Shown here: piece after piece, positions 48,777 through 58,636 of the stretch | Numbering within the stretch: position 1 is the stretch's first letter | How the letters are laid out: each line of letters opens with the position of its first letter | From: an uncultured Treponema sp. | Lineage (GTDB): Bacteria; Spirochaetota; Spirochaetia; Treponematales; Treponemataceae | NCBI GenBank assembly: GCA_945877425.1 | Contig: CAMCRZ010000002.1 | Coordinates: 155,553 to 219,552 of the forward strand | Length of the DNA: 64,000 bases | Direction: 5' to 3' | Program-made: the position numbers and the translations under genes | Notes under the pieces: generated by a model | The model's input: the letters and a program-made list of their open reading frames with translations, nothing else | Told to the model about the DNA's origin: nothing | Databases searched by the model: none

Positions 48777-50973
48777 TTATTTCTCCAAGAGATATTATTT
48801 TTACATTTTTACCTGCAGCAAGAACTTCTTCTATGGAAATTACTGCACATCCGCTTATAATGCGTTCAACTGCGCCTCTAAGCACAAGACGTATTGCTCC
48901 AGGACATAAGATTACAGGAAGATATCCGTGTTCCTTTACAGCTGCAAGATTAGCGTCCAAAGCACTCATAAAATTCCTGTCATCTACAGGGTCTAAGGCA
49001 AACATAGGCTTTCTTCCAGGCTGATTCTGAATATTTGCATTTATTTTTTCAGCCAGAGACTGATTAACACTCAGCACGTGAAGTTCCTTGTTTTCATCTG
49101 CATACTGGGCACAAATCTGCGCACCAAGACTTTCCCTAACACGCTCTGTAAGGAACCAGACATCTCTAGGATACTTTGCATAGTCAGCAAGAGTTTCCAT
49201 AATCTGAACCATATTGATGATGCTGACCTGTTCTGCAAGAAGATTTTTAAGGACAGCTTCAATTTCGCCGTAAGTGTATTTATGTTCACCGTTAAGAACT
49301 TCGTTAACCACAATTTTATTTGTTTCCTTAAGATTTTCAACGATTGTATTAACGCTTTCTCTGTCAATAATTTCTGCTGCATGCTGGCGGATTATTTCCG
49401 TAAGGTGAGTTGCAATTATTGTAGGCGGATCAACTACAGCATAACCGGCATTTTCTGCTTCAACACGCTTGCTTTCAGGAAGCCATATTGCTTTCATGCC
49501 GAATGTAGGGTCAACAGTTGCTTCTCCCTGAAGTTCCCTGTCTTTAGGAACACTTCCTGTGTTAAGGCACATGTAATGACCTATCTTAAGCTTTGCCCTT
49601 CCCACTTCATTTCCGCGGATTCTGAACACGTATTCATCAGGTGAAAGGGACATCTGATCCTGTATGTGAATTTTCGGAACTATAATGCCAAGATCCAGTG
49701 CTTCTTCCCTTCGTATGCGCCTGATTCTTGTAAGAAGTTCTGCACCTTTGCTTGAATCAACTAAAGGCGTAAGGTTAAAGCCAATTTCCATGGAAAGAAG
49801 GTCAACTTTTGCAAGAGGAGCTGCATCTTCTGTTGCTGACTTTACGTCTTTCTGCTTCTGCTTTTCTTCTTCAAGCTTCATAATTTTCTGTTCTTCTTCA
49901 GATTTTTCTTTTTTAGACATTGAATATCCGAGGAAGAGAAAAAGAGCGCCTTCTGCAAAAAGCACAACTGTAGCACCATTGCGGAATACAAGCCCAAGTC
50001 CTAAAAGAACAGTTCCAATAAGGTAGTAAACTTTTCCGTCTGACTTGAACTGATCTGCAATCTGATTGCCGAGGAATTCCCTTGAGTTGTTTTTAGTAAT
50101 GAGAAGACCTGTAGCAAAAGAAATCATCAAGGCAGGCAGCTGACTCATAAGTCCGTCTCCGATAGTAAGGAAAGCGTAGTTTTTAAAAGCATCGCCAGCC
50201 TGAGAACCGCCCATCACACCTGTTATGATTCCGCCGATAAGATTGATTATGGTAATGAAAATGCCAACAGTAACGTTTCCGCTTACAAATTTAGTTGAAC
50301 CGTCCATTGCTGAATAAAAATCAATTTCCTGCTGAAGATCTGCAATTCTTTTGTTGCCTTCATCTTCAGTAATGGCACCGCTGCTCACCTGCTGCTGAAT
50401 GGCAAACATTTTAGTTGTCATGGCATCAAGTGTAAATCTTGCAGTAACTTCGCCTACACGATCTGCACCTTTACTTATAACGATTTTCTGAACGATTACA
50501 AGAATGACAAATATGATTATTCCTACAACTACATTATCGTTTACGTGCATAAGGTTACAGATTCCCTGAACCATATCACTTTGTCCTGCCATATTTACGG
50601 CATAACCGCTGCCAGTTACAGGATTGTTAAGGATATTTCTTGTAGAAGAAACGTTTATTGCAAGGCCGAAAAATGTCGTAAGAAGCACTAACTGAGGGAA
50701 TGTGGAAAAATCTGCAGCACGCTTTGTAAATGTAACCTTTAGAAGAATAAGCATGGAAACAGAAAGATAAAGCACCATGGCTAAATCAATAATAGTTTTT
50801 CCAAAGGGATAAATGAAAAAGAATATACATATAACTATACCGCACGCAAGAAGGATGCCCGGATTAGCCAGCATTGACCGCAAAAACCCGGAATTCATAC
50901 TGTTCCTTGTAGGTTGTGTATTCTGAATATCTGACATATTTCCACCCATTTTAAAACTAAAGACTTTCCCCAA
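48769..50973 (-). CDS. flhA: Flagellar export protein FlhA
   Basis: KGADRVGEVTARFTLDAMTTKMFAIQQQVSSG, GDGLMSQLPALMISFATGLLITK, DPPTIIATHLTEIIRQHAAEII. Confidence 0.97.
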   Translation of the reverse strand: MGKVFSFKMGGNMSDIQNTQPTRNSMNSGFLRSMLANPGILLACGIVICIFFFIYPFGKTIIDLAMVLYLSVSMLILLKVTFTKRAADFSTFPQLVLLTTFFGLAINVSSTRNILNNPVTGSGYAVNMAGQSDMVQGICNLMHVNDNVVVGIIIFVILVIVQKIVISKGADRVGEVTARFTLDAMTTKMFAIQQQVSSGAITEDEGNKRIADLQQEIDFYSAMDGSTKFVSGNVTVGIFITIINLIGGIITGVMGGSQAGDAFKNYAFLTIGDGLMSQLPALMISFATGLLITKNNSREFLGNQIADQFKSDGKVYYLIGTVLLGLGLVFRNGATVVLFAEGALFLFLGYSMSKKEKSEEEQKIMKLEEEKQKQKDVKSATEDAAPLAKVDLLSMEIGFNLTPLVDSSKGAELLTRIRRIRREEALDLGIIVPKIHIQDQMSLSPDEYVFRIRGNEVGRAKLKIGHYMCLNTGSVPKDRELQGEATVDPTFGMKAIWLPESKRVEAENAGYAVVDPPTIIATHLTEIIRQHAAEIIDRESVNTIVENLKETNKIVVNEVLNGEHKYTYGEIEAVLKNLLAEQVSIINMVQIMETLADYAKYPRDVWFLTERVRESLGAQICAQYADENKELHVLSVNQSLAEKINANIQNQPGRKPMFALDPVDDRNFMSALDANLAAVKEHGYLPVILCPGAIRLVLRGAVERIISGCAVISIEEVLAAGKNVKIISLGEINV

Positions 50974-51047
50974 AGCCTGTCCTCTTATTTTACAATGTTT
51001 TTTTATTTGTATCTATATGAAAAGTAAAAAATTGCTTTTACATTCCC

Positions 51048-52157
51048 TTACTTTTTCTTATTTTTTTCATTCTGCCTGTCAAGATAACCAATCTGAACGT
51101 AAACTACAGAAACTGCCCTAAGATATTCAACTGGAATTTGGGAACCTATTTCAACCTGATCATACAAACTTCTGGCAAGAGGAATGTTTTCTACAGTAGG
51201 AACGTCATTTTCCCTGGCAATTCTTTTTATTACCTGAGCAGTTGTATCTACGCCTTTTGCCGTAACTTGCGGTGCAGAAGAAGTCTCCCTGTCCCAGCCT
51301 AAAGCTACAGCGTATTCAGTTGGGTTTGTAACGACAACATCAGCTTCCCGGACAGCTTTAGGCATATCACGAGTAAACATTTCTTTTTGAGCGCTTTCAA
51401 TTCTTCCCTTAACTTCAGGATTAGGCTCGCTTTCCTTGATTTCTTCCTTAACTTCCTGCTTTGTCATTTTCATCTGTTCAAGAAAAGTCCTGCGCTGAAC
51501 AATGTAGTCAGCAATGGAAATGACAAGAAGAATTACCGCACTTATGATAAGCAGCTTTGACGTCATGGAACCGATTGCATTTAACGCAAGGGCAGGTCCG
51601 CCTGTACGCATAAAGTTCAGGGTAACGGCAAGATCATTTTTTATAAGCATAAACGAAACTATGCCTATGACTGCAACTTTTATAATTGACTTGAAAATGT
51701 TAAACACGCCTTCAAGTGAAAAAATTGACTTTTTAAGCCATTGTCCGAAATGAGGAACTATAGCAGAAAAATTAGGATTAAGCTTTTTAGTTGTAAAAAT
51801 CCAGCCTTTATTCTGTGCAATATTTGCTGCAATTCCTGCAATCATTCCTACAAGACCAAAAGGCAGCACAAGCATGAGAATGGATCTTAAAAAGAAAATG
51901 TAAAAAGCTGTACTGTCAATTTTTTCGGCAGTTACATTGTTAAAGTAATAAACAAGTATCTGGCAAAACTGATTTTTCATCCACGGTGCAATTGCCGTAA
52001 GAAGAATTACAGTAAGAAGATAGACTATTGCGCTGTTAAGTTCAGTACTTTTTGCAATACGGCCTTCTTCACGGGCTTTACGGAGTTTTTCTTCTGAAGC
52101 TTCTTCTGTTCTGCCTTCATCTTCTGCGGCAAACCACTGTAAATCTATACTGCTCAT
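51048..52157 (-). CDS. flhB: Flagellar export protein FlhB
   Basis: MTKQEVKEEIKESEPNPEVKGRIESAQKEM...ADVVVTNPTEYAVALGWD. Confidence 0.96.
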   Translation of the reverse strand: MSSIDLQWFAAEDEGRTEEASEEKLRKAREEGRIAKSTELNSAIVYLLTVILLTAIAPWMKNQFCQILVYYFNNVTAEKIDSTAFYIFFLRSILMLVLPFGLVGMIAGIAANIAQNKGWIFTTKKLNPNFSAIVPHFGQWLKKSIFSLEGVFNIFKSIIKVAVIGIVSFMLIKNDLAVTLNFMRTGGPALALNAIGSMTSKLLIISAVILLVISIADYIVQRRTFLEQMKMTKQEVKEEIKESEPNPEVKGRIESAQKEMFTRDMPKAVREADVVVTNPTEYAVALGWDRETSSAPQVTAKGVDTTAQVIKRIARENDVPTVENIPLARSLYDQVEIGSQIPVEYLRAVSVVYVQIGYLDRQNEKNKKK

Positions 52158-52158
52158 T

Positions 52159-52980
52159 TTACTCCAGTCCTGAATTCAGCTTTATAAGCAGCCGCCTTAT
52201 CTGCACGAAACCCTGCTCAAAACTTTCTGTAAAGAAGTCAATCATTACAGGCAGAAGTGAAAGTATTATGAAAAATGAAGTTAAAATCAAAATAGGAAAT
52301 CCTTCGTTTAAAAGATTCATCTGTGGTGCGGCTTTACCGAGAATTCCTACAGCTACATTTACAAGAAAAAGCGTTGCCATAATGGGAAGTGCAATTATAA
52401 GTGCATCCTTAAACAAAACAGTTAAACTTTTCAGCATAAATGTCATAAGGTTGCCGCTGTTTTCTATGATTGAAACGGCATTTATTGTGTGGAAGCTTGT
52501 CTGCAAACCCTTCAGAAAAAGACGCTGGAGCCAGTTGTTCTGCATAAAAACAAGAAGGGCTATAAGATTTAAATACTGACCTAAAAGAGGATTTTCCACC
52601 TGACTTAATGAATCGTAAACTTCGCTGGCAGAAAAACCCATCTGAAAGGCAAAAAACTGTCCTGCAGTACTGAATGCACTGAAAATTATCTGAATGTAAA
52701 AACCGATTATTACGCCAATTAAAGCTTCACCTGCCAGAAGAAGAACGAAAATCATGTCGAAATTGCCTTCCGGAGAAATAAAAGGTGAATATACGCTGAA
52801 ATTTCCCTGCTTAAGTGAAAGTTGCGGAAAAACAAGAAATGCTATGGAAAAAGCAAGCGCAATTTTAGCTGCAAAGTTAACTGTCCTGCTTGAAAATAAA
52901 GGAAGCGTAAGCAAAAGTGCCAATGCCCTTGATGCAGCGAGAAGAAAGACCGGTCCGTTTTTTAAGATAAAGTCAATCAT
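52159..52980 (-). CDS. fliR: Flagellar export protein FliR
   Basis: Hydrophobic; ALIGVIIGFYIQIIFSAFSTAGQFFAFQMGFSASEVYDS; operon order. Confidence 0.94.
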   Translation of the reverse strand: MIDFILKNGPVFLLAASRALALLLTLPLFSSRTVNFAAKIALAFSIAFLVFPQLSLKQGNFSVYSPFISPEGNFDMIFVLLLAGEALIGVIIGFYIQIIFSAFSTAGQFFAFQMGFSASEVYDSLSQVENPLLGQYLNLIALLVFMQNNWLQRLFLKGLQTSFHTINAVSIIENSGNLMTFMLKSLTVLFKDALIIALPIMATLFLVNVAVGILGKAAPQMNLLNEGFPILILTSFFIILSLLPVMIDFFTESFEQGFVQIRRLLIKLNSGLE

Positions 52981-53028
52981 ATATACAAAACTACACTTTT
53001 AAAAATCATGCCAGACAATGCCCGGATG

Positions 53029-53292
53029 CTAGATAGTTGAAATCATATTGAAAACATTTATAACGTATTGCCTCATGGAAGAAAACATCCAGCCGCCTAA
53101 CATAAGAAGTACAAAAAGAATAGTCAAAAGCTTAGGCAGAAAAGTAAGTGTCTGTTCCTGAATGCTTGTTGTAGTCTGAAAAATTGCAACAATAAGTCCT
53201 ATAATCAAGGCAAAACCTAAAACAGGAGCAGTCAGTTTTAAAACCTGAATAATGCCCTGCTGCATGATATTTGTAATTTCGCCAAGAGTCAT
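53029..53292 (-). CDS. fliQ: Flagellar export protein FliQ
   Basis: 87 aa, two TM, VAIFQTTTSIQEQTLTFLPKLL. Confidence 0.95.
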   Translation of the reverse strand: MTLGEITNIMQQGIIQVLKLTAPVLGFALIIGLIVAIFQTTTSIQEQTLTFLPKLLTILFVLLMLGGWMFSSMRQYVINVFNMISTI

Positions 53293-53336
53293 AAAGCCTC
53301 CAAAATGATTTTTAATCTGCTAAAAAATGATTTTCA

Positions 53337-54200
53337 CTAAAAGTGAATGTTTCTCATAACGCTTTCAAAAAGTCTGTTTGTAAGAAGTCCCCAGCCGTCT
53401 ACAAGTACAAAAAGCATTAACTTAAAAGGCATGGAAATCTGCACAGGCGGAAGCATCATCATTCCCATACTCATTAAAATGCTTGCAACAACCATGTCTA
53501 TTACAATAAACGGAATGTAAATCAAAACGCCTATTTTAAAAGCAGCCGTAAGTTCGTGAAGAATGTATGCAGGAACAAGAATGTACGTAGGAACATCTTC
53601 CAGCGTTTCAGGCTGATCCAGTTTTGCCATGCTCATAAAAGTCATAATGTAACTTGGATTGTCTGCCATCTGGTCATTCATAAAGACACGCACAGGAGAC
53701 ATTGCATTATCTACTGCCTGAGTTAAAGTTATCTGATTATTTGACAAAGGCTTAAATGCTTCTTCGTAAACAGGCTTAAACACTGGAAACATACAGAAAA
53801 TCGTCATAAATACAGCAATACCGTTAAGAACTGCCGTAGAAGGAACCTGCTGAAGGGAAAGTGCCCTCTTTATAAAGTCAAGTACAATGGAAAAACGCAG
53901 GAAACATGTCATCAGTATTAAAATGCTTGGTGCCAGCGTAAGAAGTGTAAGCAGAATCAAAAGCTGAACGCTGAAAGCTACCTGTTTTCCGTCTCTTGGT
54001 GATGTAGCAGAAAATGTAATGTTTGGAAAAACAGTATCAGTTACAGACTCTCCCATTTCAGTACGGCCTTCTGTAGTTCCTTCAGGAAAATTTCTGTTCT
54101 GCACAGACTGGGAATAAACAGGCATTGCGTAAACTAAAACAGCAAAGGCTAAAATCAAAGTCTTTATAACTTTTTTCCTTAAAAGTTTAAAAACAAACAT
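53337..54200 (-). CDS. fliP: Flagellar export protein FliP
   Basis: MTCFLRFSIVLDFIKRALSLQQVPSTAVLNGIAVFMT, PFIVIDMVVASILMSMGMMMLPPVQISMPFKLMLFVLVDGW. Confidence 0.96.
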   Translation of the reverse strand: MFVFKLLRKKVIKTLILAFAVLVYAMPVYSQSVQNRNFPEGTTEGRTEMGESVTDTVFPNITFSATSPRDGKQVAFSVQLLILLTLLTLAPSILILMTCFLRFSIVLDFIKRALSLQQVPSTAVLNGIAVFMTIFCMFPVFKPVYEEAFKPLSNNQITLTQAVDNAMSPVRVFMNDQMADNPSYIMTFMSMAKLDQPETLEDVPTYILVPAYILHELTAAFKIGVLIYIPFIVIDMVVASILMSMGMMMLPPVQISMPFKLMLFVLVDGWGLLTNRLFESVMRNIHF

Positions 54201-54935
54201 TTACTTTTCCTCGTTATCGTCTTTAAAATGCAGGTTTTTCAATTTGTCCATAATTTCAGAAGTAGACTGATCATAGACAGTTCCGTTTTCTTTAGAAGAG
54301 CTGTTTTGTGCATTTTTTCTGTTTTTAGACGGCATGAAAAGGTTAAAAAGTTCTTCAAAAGTTTTAGGCTTATTGTCTTTGGCATGAGTGTCGTAGTAAA
54401 GGTTTATGGCACTGATAAGCTGCTTGTCTTTTTCCGGATCAAGTTTGTCTATAAGGGAAATGTTTCCGTCGCAAACGCCTACAATGTACGCTTTGTCTAC
54501 AAGCGTTACAATCTGCACTGATTTGTTTAATCCAAGATTTACAGAAAACACGTTCCGCAAAAAAGGATTTTTTTCATCAGAAGTAACTCCGGTGTTTTTA
54601 CGTACGAACTTAAAAAGAAGCCATATAACTGCAACAACAGCAGCCAGCACAATAATCATTCTGAAAAAGACCCACACGCCGTTTACAGAATAATCCTGGC
54701 TTCCCTCAGAATTTCCTGAAGCAGAATATGTGTAGGATTTTTCATCAAATGATGATTCTACGGATTTAGATTCAGGATTTTCTTCAGGAGAATTTTCGGA
54801 AATAACTTCATTATTTGTATTTTGACTGTCTGAAGCGTTTGTCTGTGCTGTTAAAAAAGAAAGACTGAAAAAAAATAATATAACTGTAAAAACAGTAAGT
54901 TTTTTTGAGATATTCGTAATTTTCACCCCACCCAT
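54201..54935 (-). CDS. fliO: Flagellar biosynthesis protein FliO/FliZ-like
   Basis: Signal/TM segment, VIWLLFKFVRKNTG, position between fliP and fliY. Confidence 0.75.
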   Translation of the reverse strand: MGGVKITNISKKLTVFTVILFFFSLSFLTAQTNASDSQNTNNEVISENSPEENPESKSVESSFDEKSYTYSASGNSEGSQDYSVNGVWVFFRMIIVLAAVVAVIWLLFKFVRKNTGVTSDEKNPFLRNVFSVNLGLNKSVQIVTLVDKAYIVGVCDGNISLIDKLDPEKDKQLISAINLYYDTHAKDNKPKTFEELFNLFMPSKNRKNAQNSSSKENGTVYDQSTSEIMDKLKNLHFKDDNEEK

Positions 54936-54990
54936 AAAATTTTATTTATTTAAGGCAGCACTTTTCCCCTAAGAACTGCCTTATTTATTT

Positions 54991-56196
54991 TTACATTTGC
55001 GTTGCAACGTGTTCAAGCGATGGAAGGATTTCCGTTACACGAACACCAAAGTTTTCGTCAATAACTACAACTTCACCTTTTGCAATAGGCTTATGATTTA
55101 CAAGAATGTCTACAGGTTCACCGGCAAGCTTATCAAGCTCAATGATAGTACCTTCGCCCATTCCAAGAATGCTTTTGATGGTTCTTTCTGTACGACCAAG
55201 TTCTACAGTCATTTCCATCTTAACATCCATGATAAGACCGATGTTGCCCTGTTCTCCTGCACTTAAAGGCTGAGTTAAATTCGGGAAAGACAGAGACTGA
55301 ACGTTAGGCGGTACCTGCATTTGAGTCATACCCATGCCGCCCATAGCACCCATTGGCTGCATTCCGCCCATCTGAGCCATACCGTTCATTGCTGCCATAT
55401 TGCCCATGCCGCCCATAGAGCCCATCGGCTGCATTCCGCCCATCTGATTTGGAGGGAAACCGCCGCTGAAAACGTTTTGTGCAGGCATACCCATTGTCAT
55501 TCCGGCAGGAGCGCCCATAGCTGAAGCACCTGAATCAGAAGAAGCAGAACTTCCGCCTAAAGCACGAACCATTCCTTCTGCAACGGAACCGCTTACTGCT
55601 TCCCAGATAGTGTAATTTTCTCCGTCAAAAGTAATAGGATAAGTAAACAATGCAAACTTGTTCTGAGGCATACGTACCATTGCTTTAGGAAGATTTACAG
55701 CTTCCGGAGGATTTGTAACAAGTCCTGGAAGTTTACCGCCTTTGCTAAGTTCAGTAATTTCACCGCCAGACATAGACGAAATAACTTCTGACAAAACAGA
55801 AAGTCCCATATCGTCAAGGGCAGGATTTTCTTCTTTATTGATTAAGCTTACAAGTTTAGTTGCCAGTTCAGTAGAAAGAACAAAAAGGTGATCTCCTACA
55901 AGACCGGTAGAATAATCAGCCATAACGGTAATTACAACTTCCGGCAGTTTAGACATAAAGATATCACGGTCAACAGCTTCAACTTCCGGAGTTCCCACAG
56001 TTGTATCTTTTTCCGTCATATTTTTTACGACTTCACCAATTTTGTCTTTGATTCTTGAGGCAAAATCTTTTAAAACAACAGTATCAATACTCGCATCAGG
56101 CACAATGGAAGAAGTTCCTCCTGAAGTGAGGCCACCCATGTCTACGCCAGACAATAATGCATCAATTTCTTCCTGTGATATAGATCCTTCACTCAT
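54991..56196 (-). CDS. fliY: Flagellar switch protein FliY/FliN (CheC-like N-term, Met/Gly-rich linker, SpoA C-term)
   Basis: SQEEIDALLSG start; C-terminal VKMEMTVELGRTERTIKSILGMGEGTIIELDKLAGEPVDILVNHKPIAKGEVVVIDENFGVRVTEI. Confidence 0.95.
   Translation of the reverse strand: MSEGSISQEEIDALLSGVDMGGLTSGGTSSIVPDASIDTVVLKDFASRIKDKIGEVVKNMTEKDTTVGTPEVEAVDRDIFMSKLPEVVITVMADYSTGLVGDHLFVLSTELATKLVSLINKEENPALDDMGLSVLSEVISSMSGGEITELSKGGKLPGLVTNPPEAVNLPKAMVRMPQNKFALFTYPITFDGENYTIWEAVSGSVAEGMVRALGGSSASSDSGASAMGAPAGMTMGMPAQNVFSGGFPPNQMGGMQPMGSMGGMGNMAAMNGMAQMGGMQPMGAMGGMGMTQMQVPPNVQSLSFPNLTQPLSAGEQGNIGLIMDVKMEMTVELGRTERTIKSILGMGEGTIIELDKLAGEPVDILVNHKPIAKGEVVVIDENFGVRVTEILPSLEHVATQM
55331..55447. repeat. 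Direct repeat (two about 45-bp copies, 72-bp period) encoding the Met/Gly-rich linker of FliY
   Basis: Copies 55331-55375 and 55403-55447 differ at three positions. Confidence 0.85.
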
Positions 56197-57227
56197 ATAG
56201 TTTCTTCTCCTTCTGCGCTGAGTTCTTCAAACTCTTCGTCTTGAATTTCTTCTATTTTTTCAATGATTTGAACTGCCATTTTTTTCCCTACAACACCAGG
56301 CTGACAGTAAAACTTTTTCTTACCGCCAACACTTAATGGCAAAGGGTCACCCACTTTAGCAGAATCAAGCCGTACAACATCACCTACACGTAAACTTAAA
56401 ACGTCACGGATAGGAATTTTAATTGAACCTACTTCCGCAACAATCTGCATGGAAACATCAGAAAGCTTTTCTTTAAGGGTACTCAGATATTGGGTTGTAG
56501 AACCACGACGCACTGAGCTGAACCAGAAAGAAGATGAAAGCTTGGAAACAATAGGCTCAATCGTAATATAAGGAATACAGATATTCATCATACCTGCTTC
56601 TTCTGCAATTTTAATTTCCAAAGTTACAAGAATAACCATTTCGTTAGGTGGAACAATCTGTGCAAACTGAGGATTTGTTTCAATCTGCTGAAGTCTAGGG
56701 CGCAAATCAATTACCTGAGTCCAGGCTTCCCTCATGTTAGCCAGAATACGAACGATAATTCCTTCCATAACGGACTGTTCAATATCAGTAAGGTCACGGT
56801 TTACTTTGCCTTCAGTTTCACCTTTTCCGCCGAACAAACGGTCTATCATAATAAAAGTGATTTCCGGAGCAATTTCAAGAACGGCATTTCCTTTTAAAGG
56901 ATCCATGTTTATGACGGCAAGAGTTGTAGGCGTTGGAATGGAACGGATAAATTCCTCGTAAGTAAGCTGATCAACTGAAGCAACGTGTACGTGAACAAGA
57001 GAACGAAGTTGTGCAGAAAGGCTTGTTGTAGTAAGACGGGCAAAAGTTTCATGCATATTCGAAACAGTACGAATCTGTTCTTTTGAGAATTTATCTGGTC
57101 GCCTAAAGTCGTAAATCTTAATGCGCCTGGTGTCACTAACCGGCTTAAACTCTTCAGATTCACTTTCACCTGAACTGATTGCCTGTAAAAGCTGGTCAAT
57201 TTCATCTTGTGACAGAACTTCGTTCAT
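56193..57227 (-). CDS. fliM: Flagellar motor switch protein FliM
   Basis: LSQDEIDQLLQAISSG, YDFRRPDKFSKEQIRTVSNMHETFARLTTTSLSAQLR. Confidence 0.97.
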   Translation of the reverse strand: MNEVLSQDEIDQLLQAISSGESESEEFKPVSDTRRIKIYDFRRPDKFSKEQIRTVSNMHETFARLTTTSLSAQLRSLVHVHVASVDQLTYEEFIRSIPTPTTLAVINMDPLKGNAVLEIAPEITFIMIDRLFGGKGETEGKVNRDLTDIEQSVMEGIIVRILANMREAWTQVIDLRPRLQQIETNPQFAQIVPPNEMVILVTLEIKIAEEAGMMNICIPYITIEPIVSKLSSSFWFSSVRRGSTTQYLSTLKEKLSDVSMQIVAEVGSIKIPIRDVLSLRVGDVVRLDSAKVGDPLPLSVGGKKKFYCQPGVVGKKMAVQIIEKIEEIQDEEFEELSAEGEETI

Positions 57228-57257
57228 CTTTTAATTCCACCTTTTAATTCCAATCAA

Positions 57258-57806
57258 TTACTGCTGCCTTACAACACTGAAGAAAGTAAACTGAACATCC
57301 CTGATTCTTGACGTACTTAAAATATCATCATTAAGCTGATCACGAATCTGCTGCCTTAAAATGTCTTCGTTTTTTGCATCCAGTTCATCTGCTGTTTTTT
57401 CAGCAAAATATCTTCTTAAAAATGCCCTTATTTCAACAATTCTTGCGGTAATTTCTGAAGAAGCCTGCTTATCATCTTTTTTGTAGCCAAGACTAAGTTC
57501 TACAGTAACGCTGGCAGGAATAGGATCGCTTGTCTGTGTCCTTATCTGCTCTATTGAAGAATACCAATCGTAAAATTCACGTTCAGTTTTATATTCTTCT
57601 GCAACAGGAACAAAAGACTGAGAACCGCCCTTGCTTCCCATAACTTTATTAACGATAACGGCAATAGTTACTACAAGAATGATTGCTGCTATTGCAATTA
57701 AAATCCATTTCAGAAGTCCAGTGAAAATACCGCCGACATTTCCTTTTTTAGATACGGAACCGCCGCCAAGGTCTCCGCTTATATCGTCTGCTGCTTCATC
57801 TGCCAT
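57258..57806 (-). CDS. fliL: Flagellar basal body-associated FliL
   Basis: Single TM, C-terminal VRDVQFTFFSVVRQQ-type end, position between motB and fliM. Confidence 0.85.
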   Translation of the reverse strand: MADEAADDISGDLGGGSVSKKGNVGGIFTGLLKWILIAIAAIILVVTIAVIVNKVMGSKGGSQSFVPVAEEYKTEREFYDWYSSIEQIRTQTSDPIPASVTVELSLGYKKDDKQASSEITARIVEIRAFLRRYFAEKTADELDAKNEDILRQQIRDQLNDDILSTSRIRDVQFTFFSVVRQQ

Positions 57807-57911
57807 ATTTTCCTCCTGAAATTAAAACTTTTCTCTTTTATATATTCGGTTTTTTTTATTCGCTACATTAGGATTTCTAACTGTAATTCATTTTATAATA
57901 TACATTTATAG

Positions 57912-58634
57912 CTAGAAATGTCCGTCATCAAGTATTACTACGTCAACACGCCTGTTGTAAGCCCTTCCCTGTGCCGTATCATTACTGAATTTAGGCCTTG
58001 TATCAGCGTAACCTGCAATGGAAAACTGCTGCTCATCAACTCCCAAATCAGAAAGAAAATGAAGGACGTTAGCCGCTCTTGCAGAAGAAAGTTCCCAGTT
58101 GCTTTTATATTCACTGCCTGCAGAAACAGGTACATTATCAGTGTGGCCTTCTATGCGCCATTTTCTTCCTGCAACTTCCGGTGAATTGAAAAAAGCAAAC
58201 AGTTTCTGCAAAACTTCTCTGGAAGCTTCAAGGTTCAGTTCTGCACTTCCTTCCTGAAAAAAAGTATCTGAAGCAAGGGAAATAATTATGCCGCGCTCGT
58301 CACTTGTAAGAGTTACTTTGTTTGATTTTACTTCCGGCGTAAAACTGCTGACAGCTTTTTTATATGCAGCACCTAAAGCCTTACCTTTTTCAAGAGAAGG
58401 CAAGGCACTTACAACATTTCCTAAATCAGAAAGGCTTCCAGGGCTTACAGAAAGTCCTCCGCCTGTATTGTTATTTGAAATAGATGCCTGCAAAGCTGCC
58501 ATTTGAACGGCATCACTTTCTGAAGGATCGTAAAGCATAACGAAAAAGCAAAGCATAAGAGTAATCATATCACCATAAGTGCCCTGCCAGGCTGTAGACG
58601 GTTTAGCAGGCTCTTTCTTTTCTTTTTTAGCCAT
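57912..58634 (-). CDS. motB: Flagellar motor protein MotB (OmpA-like peptidoglycan-binding)
   Basis: YGDMITLMLCFFVMLYD (essential Asp), WRIEGHTDNVPV...NWELSSARAANVLHFL. Confidence 0.95.
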   Translation of the reverse strand: MAKKEKKEPAKPSTAWQGTYGDMITLMLCFFVMLYDPSESDAVQMAALQASISNNNTGGGLSVSPGSLSDLGNVVSALPSLEKGKALGAAYKKAVSSFTPEVKSNKVTLTSDERGIIISLASDTFFQEGSAELNLEASREVLQKLFAFFNSPEVAGRKWRIEGHTDNVPVSAGSEYKSNWELSSARAANVLHFLSDLGVDEQQFSIAGYADTRPKFSNDTAQGRAYNRRVDVVILDDGHF

Positions 58635-58636
58635 TT

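Noticed and set aside
57810-57900. Possible sigma28 promoter (GCGAATAA) upstream of fliL
   Set aside because: Only a 6/8 match at -10 and no TAAA at the proper distance.
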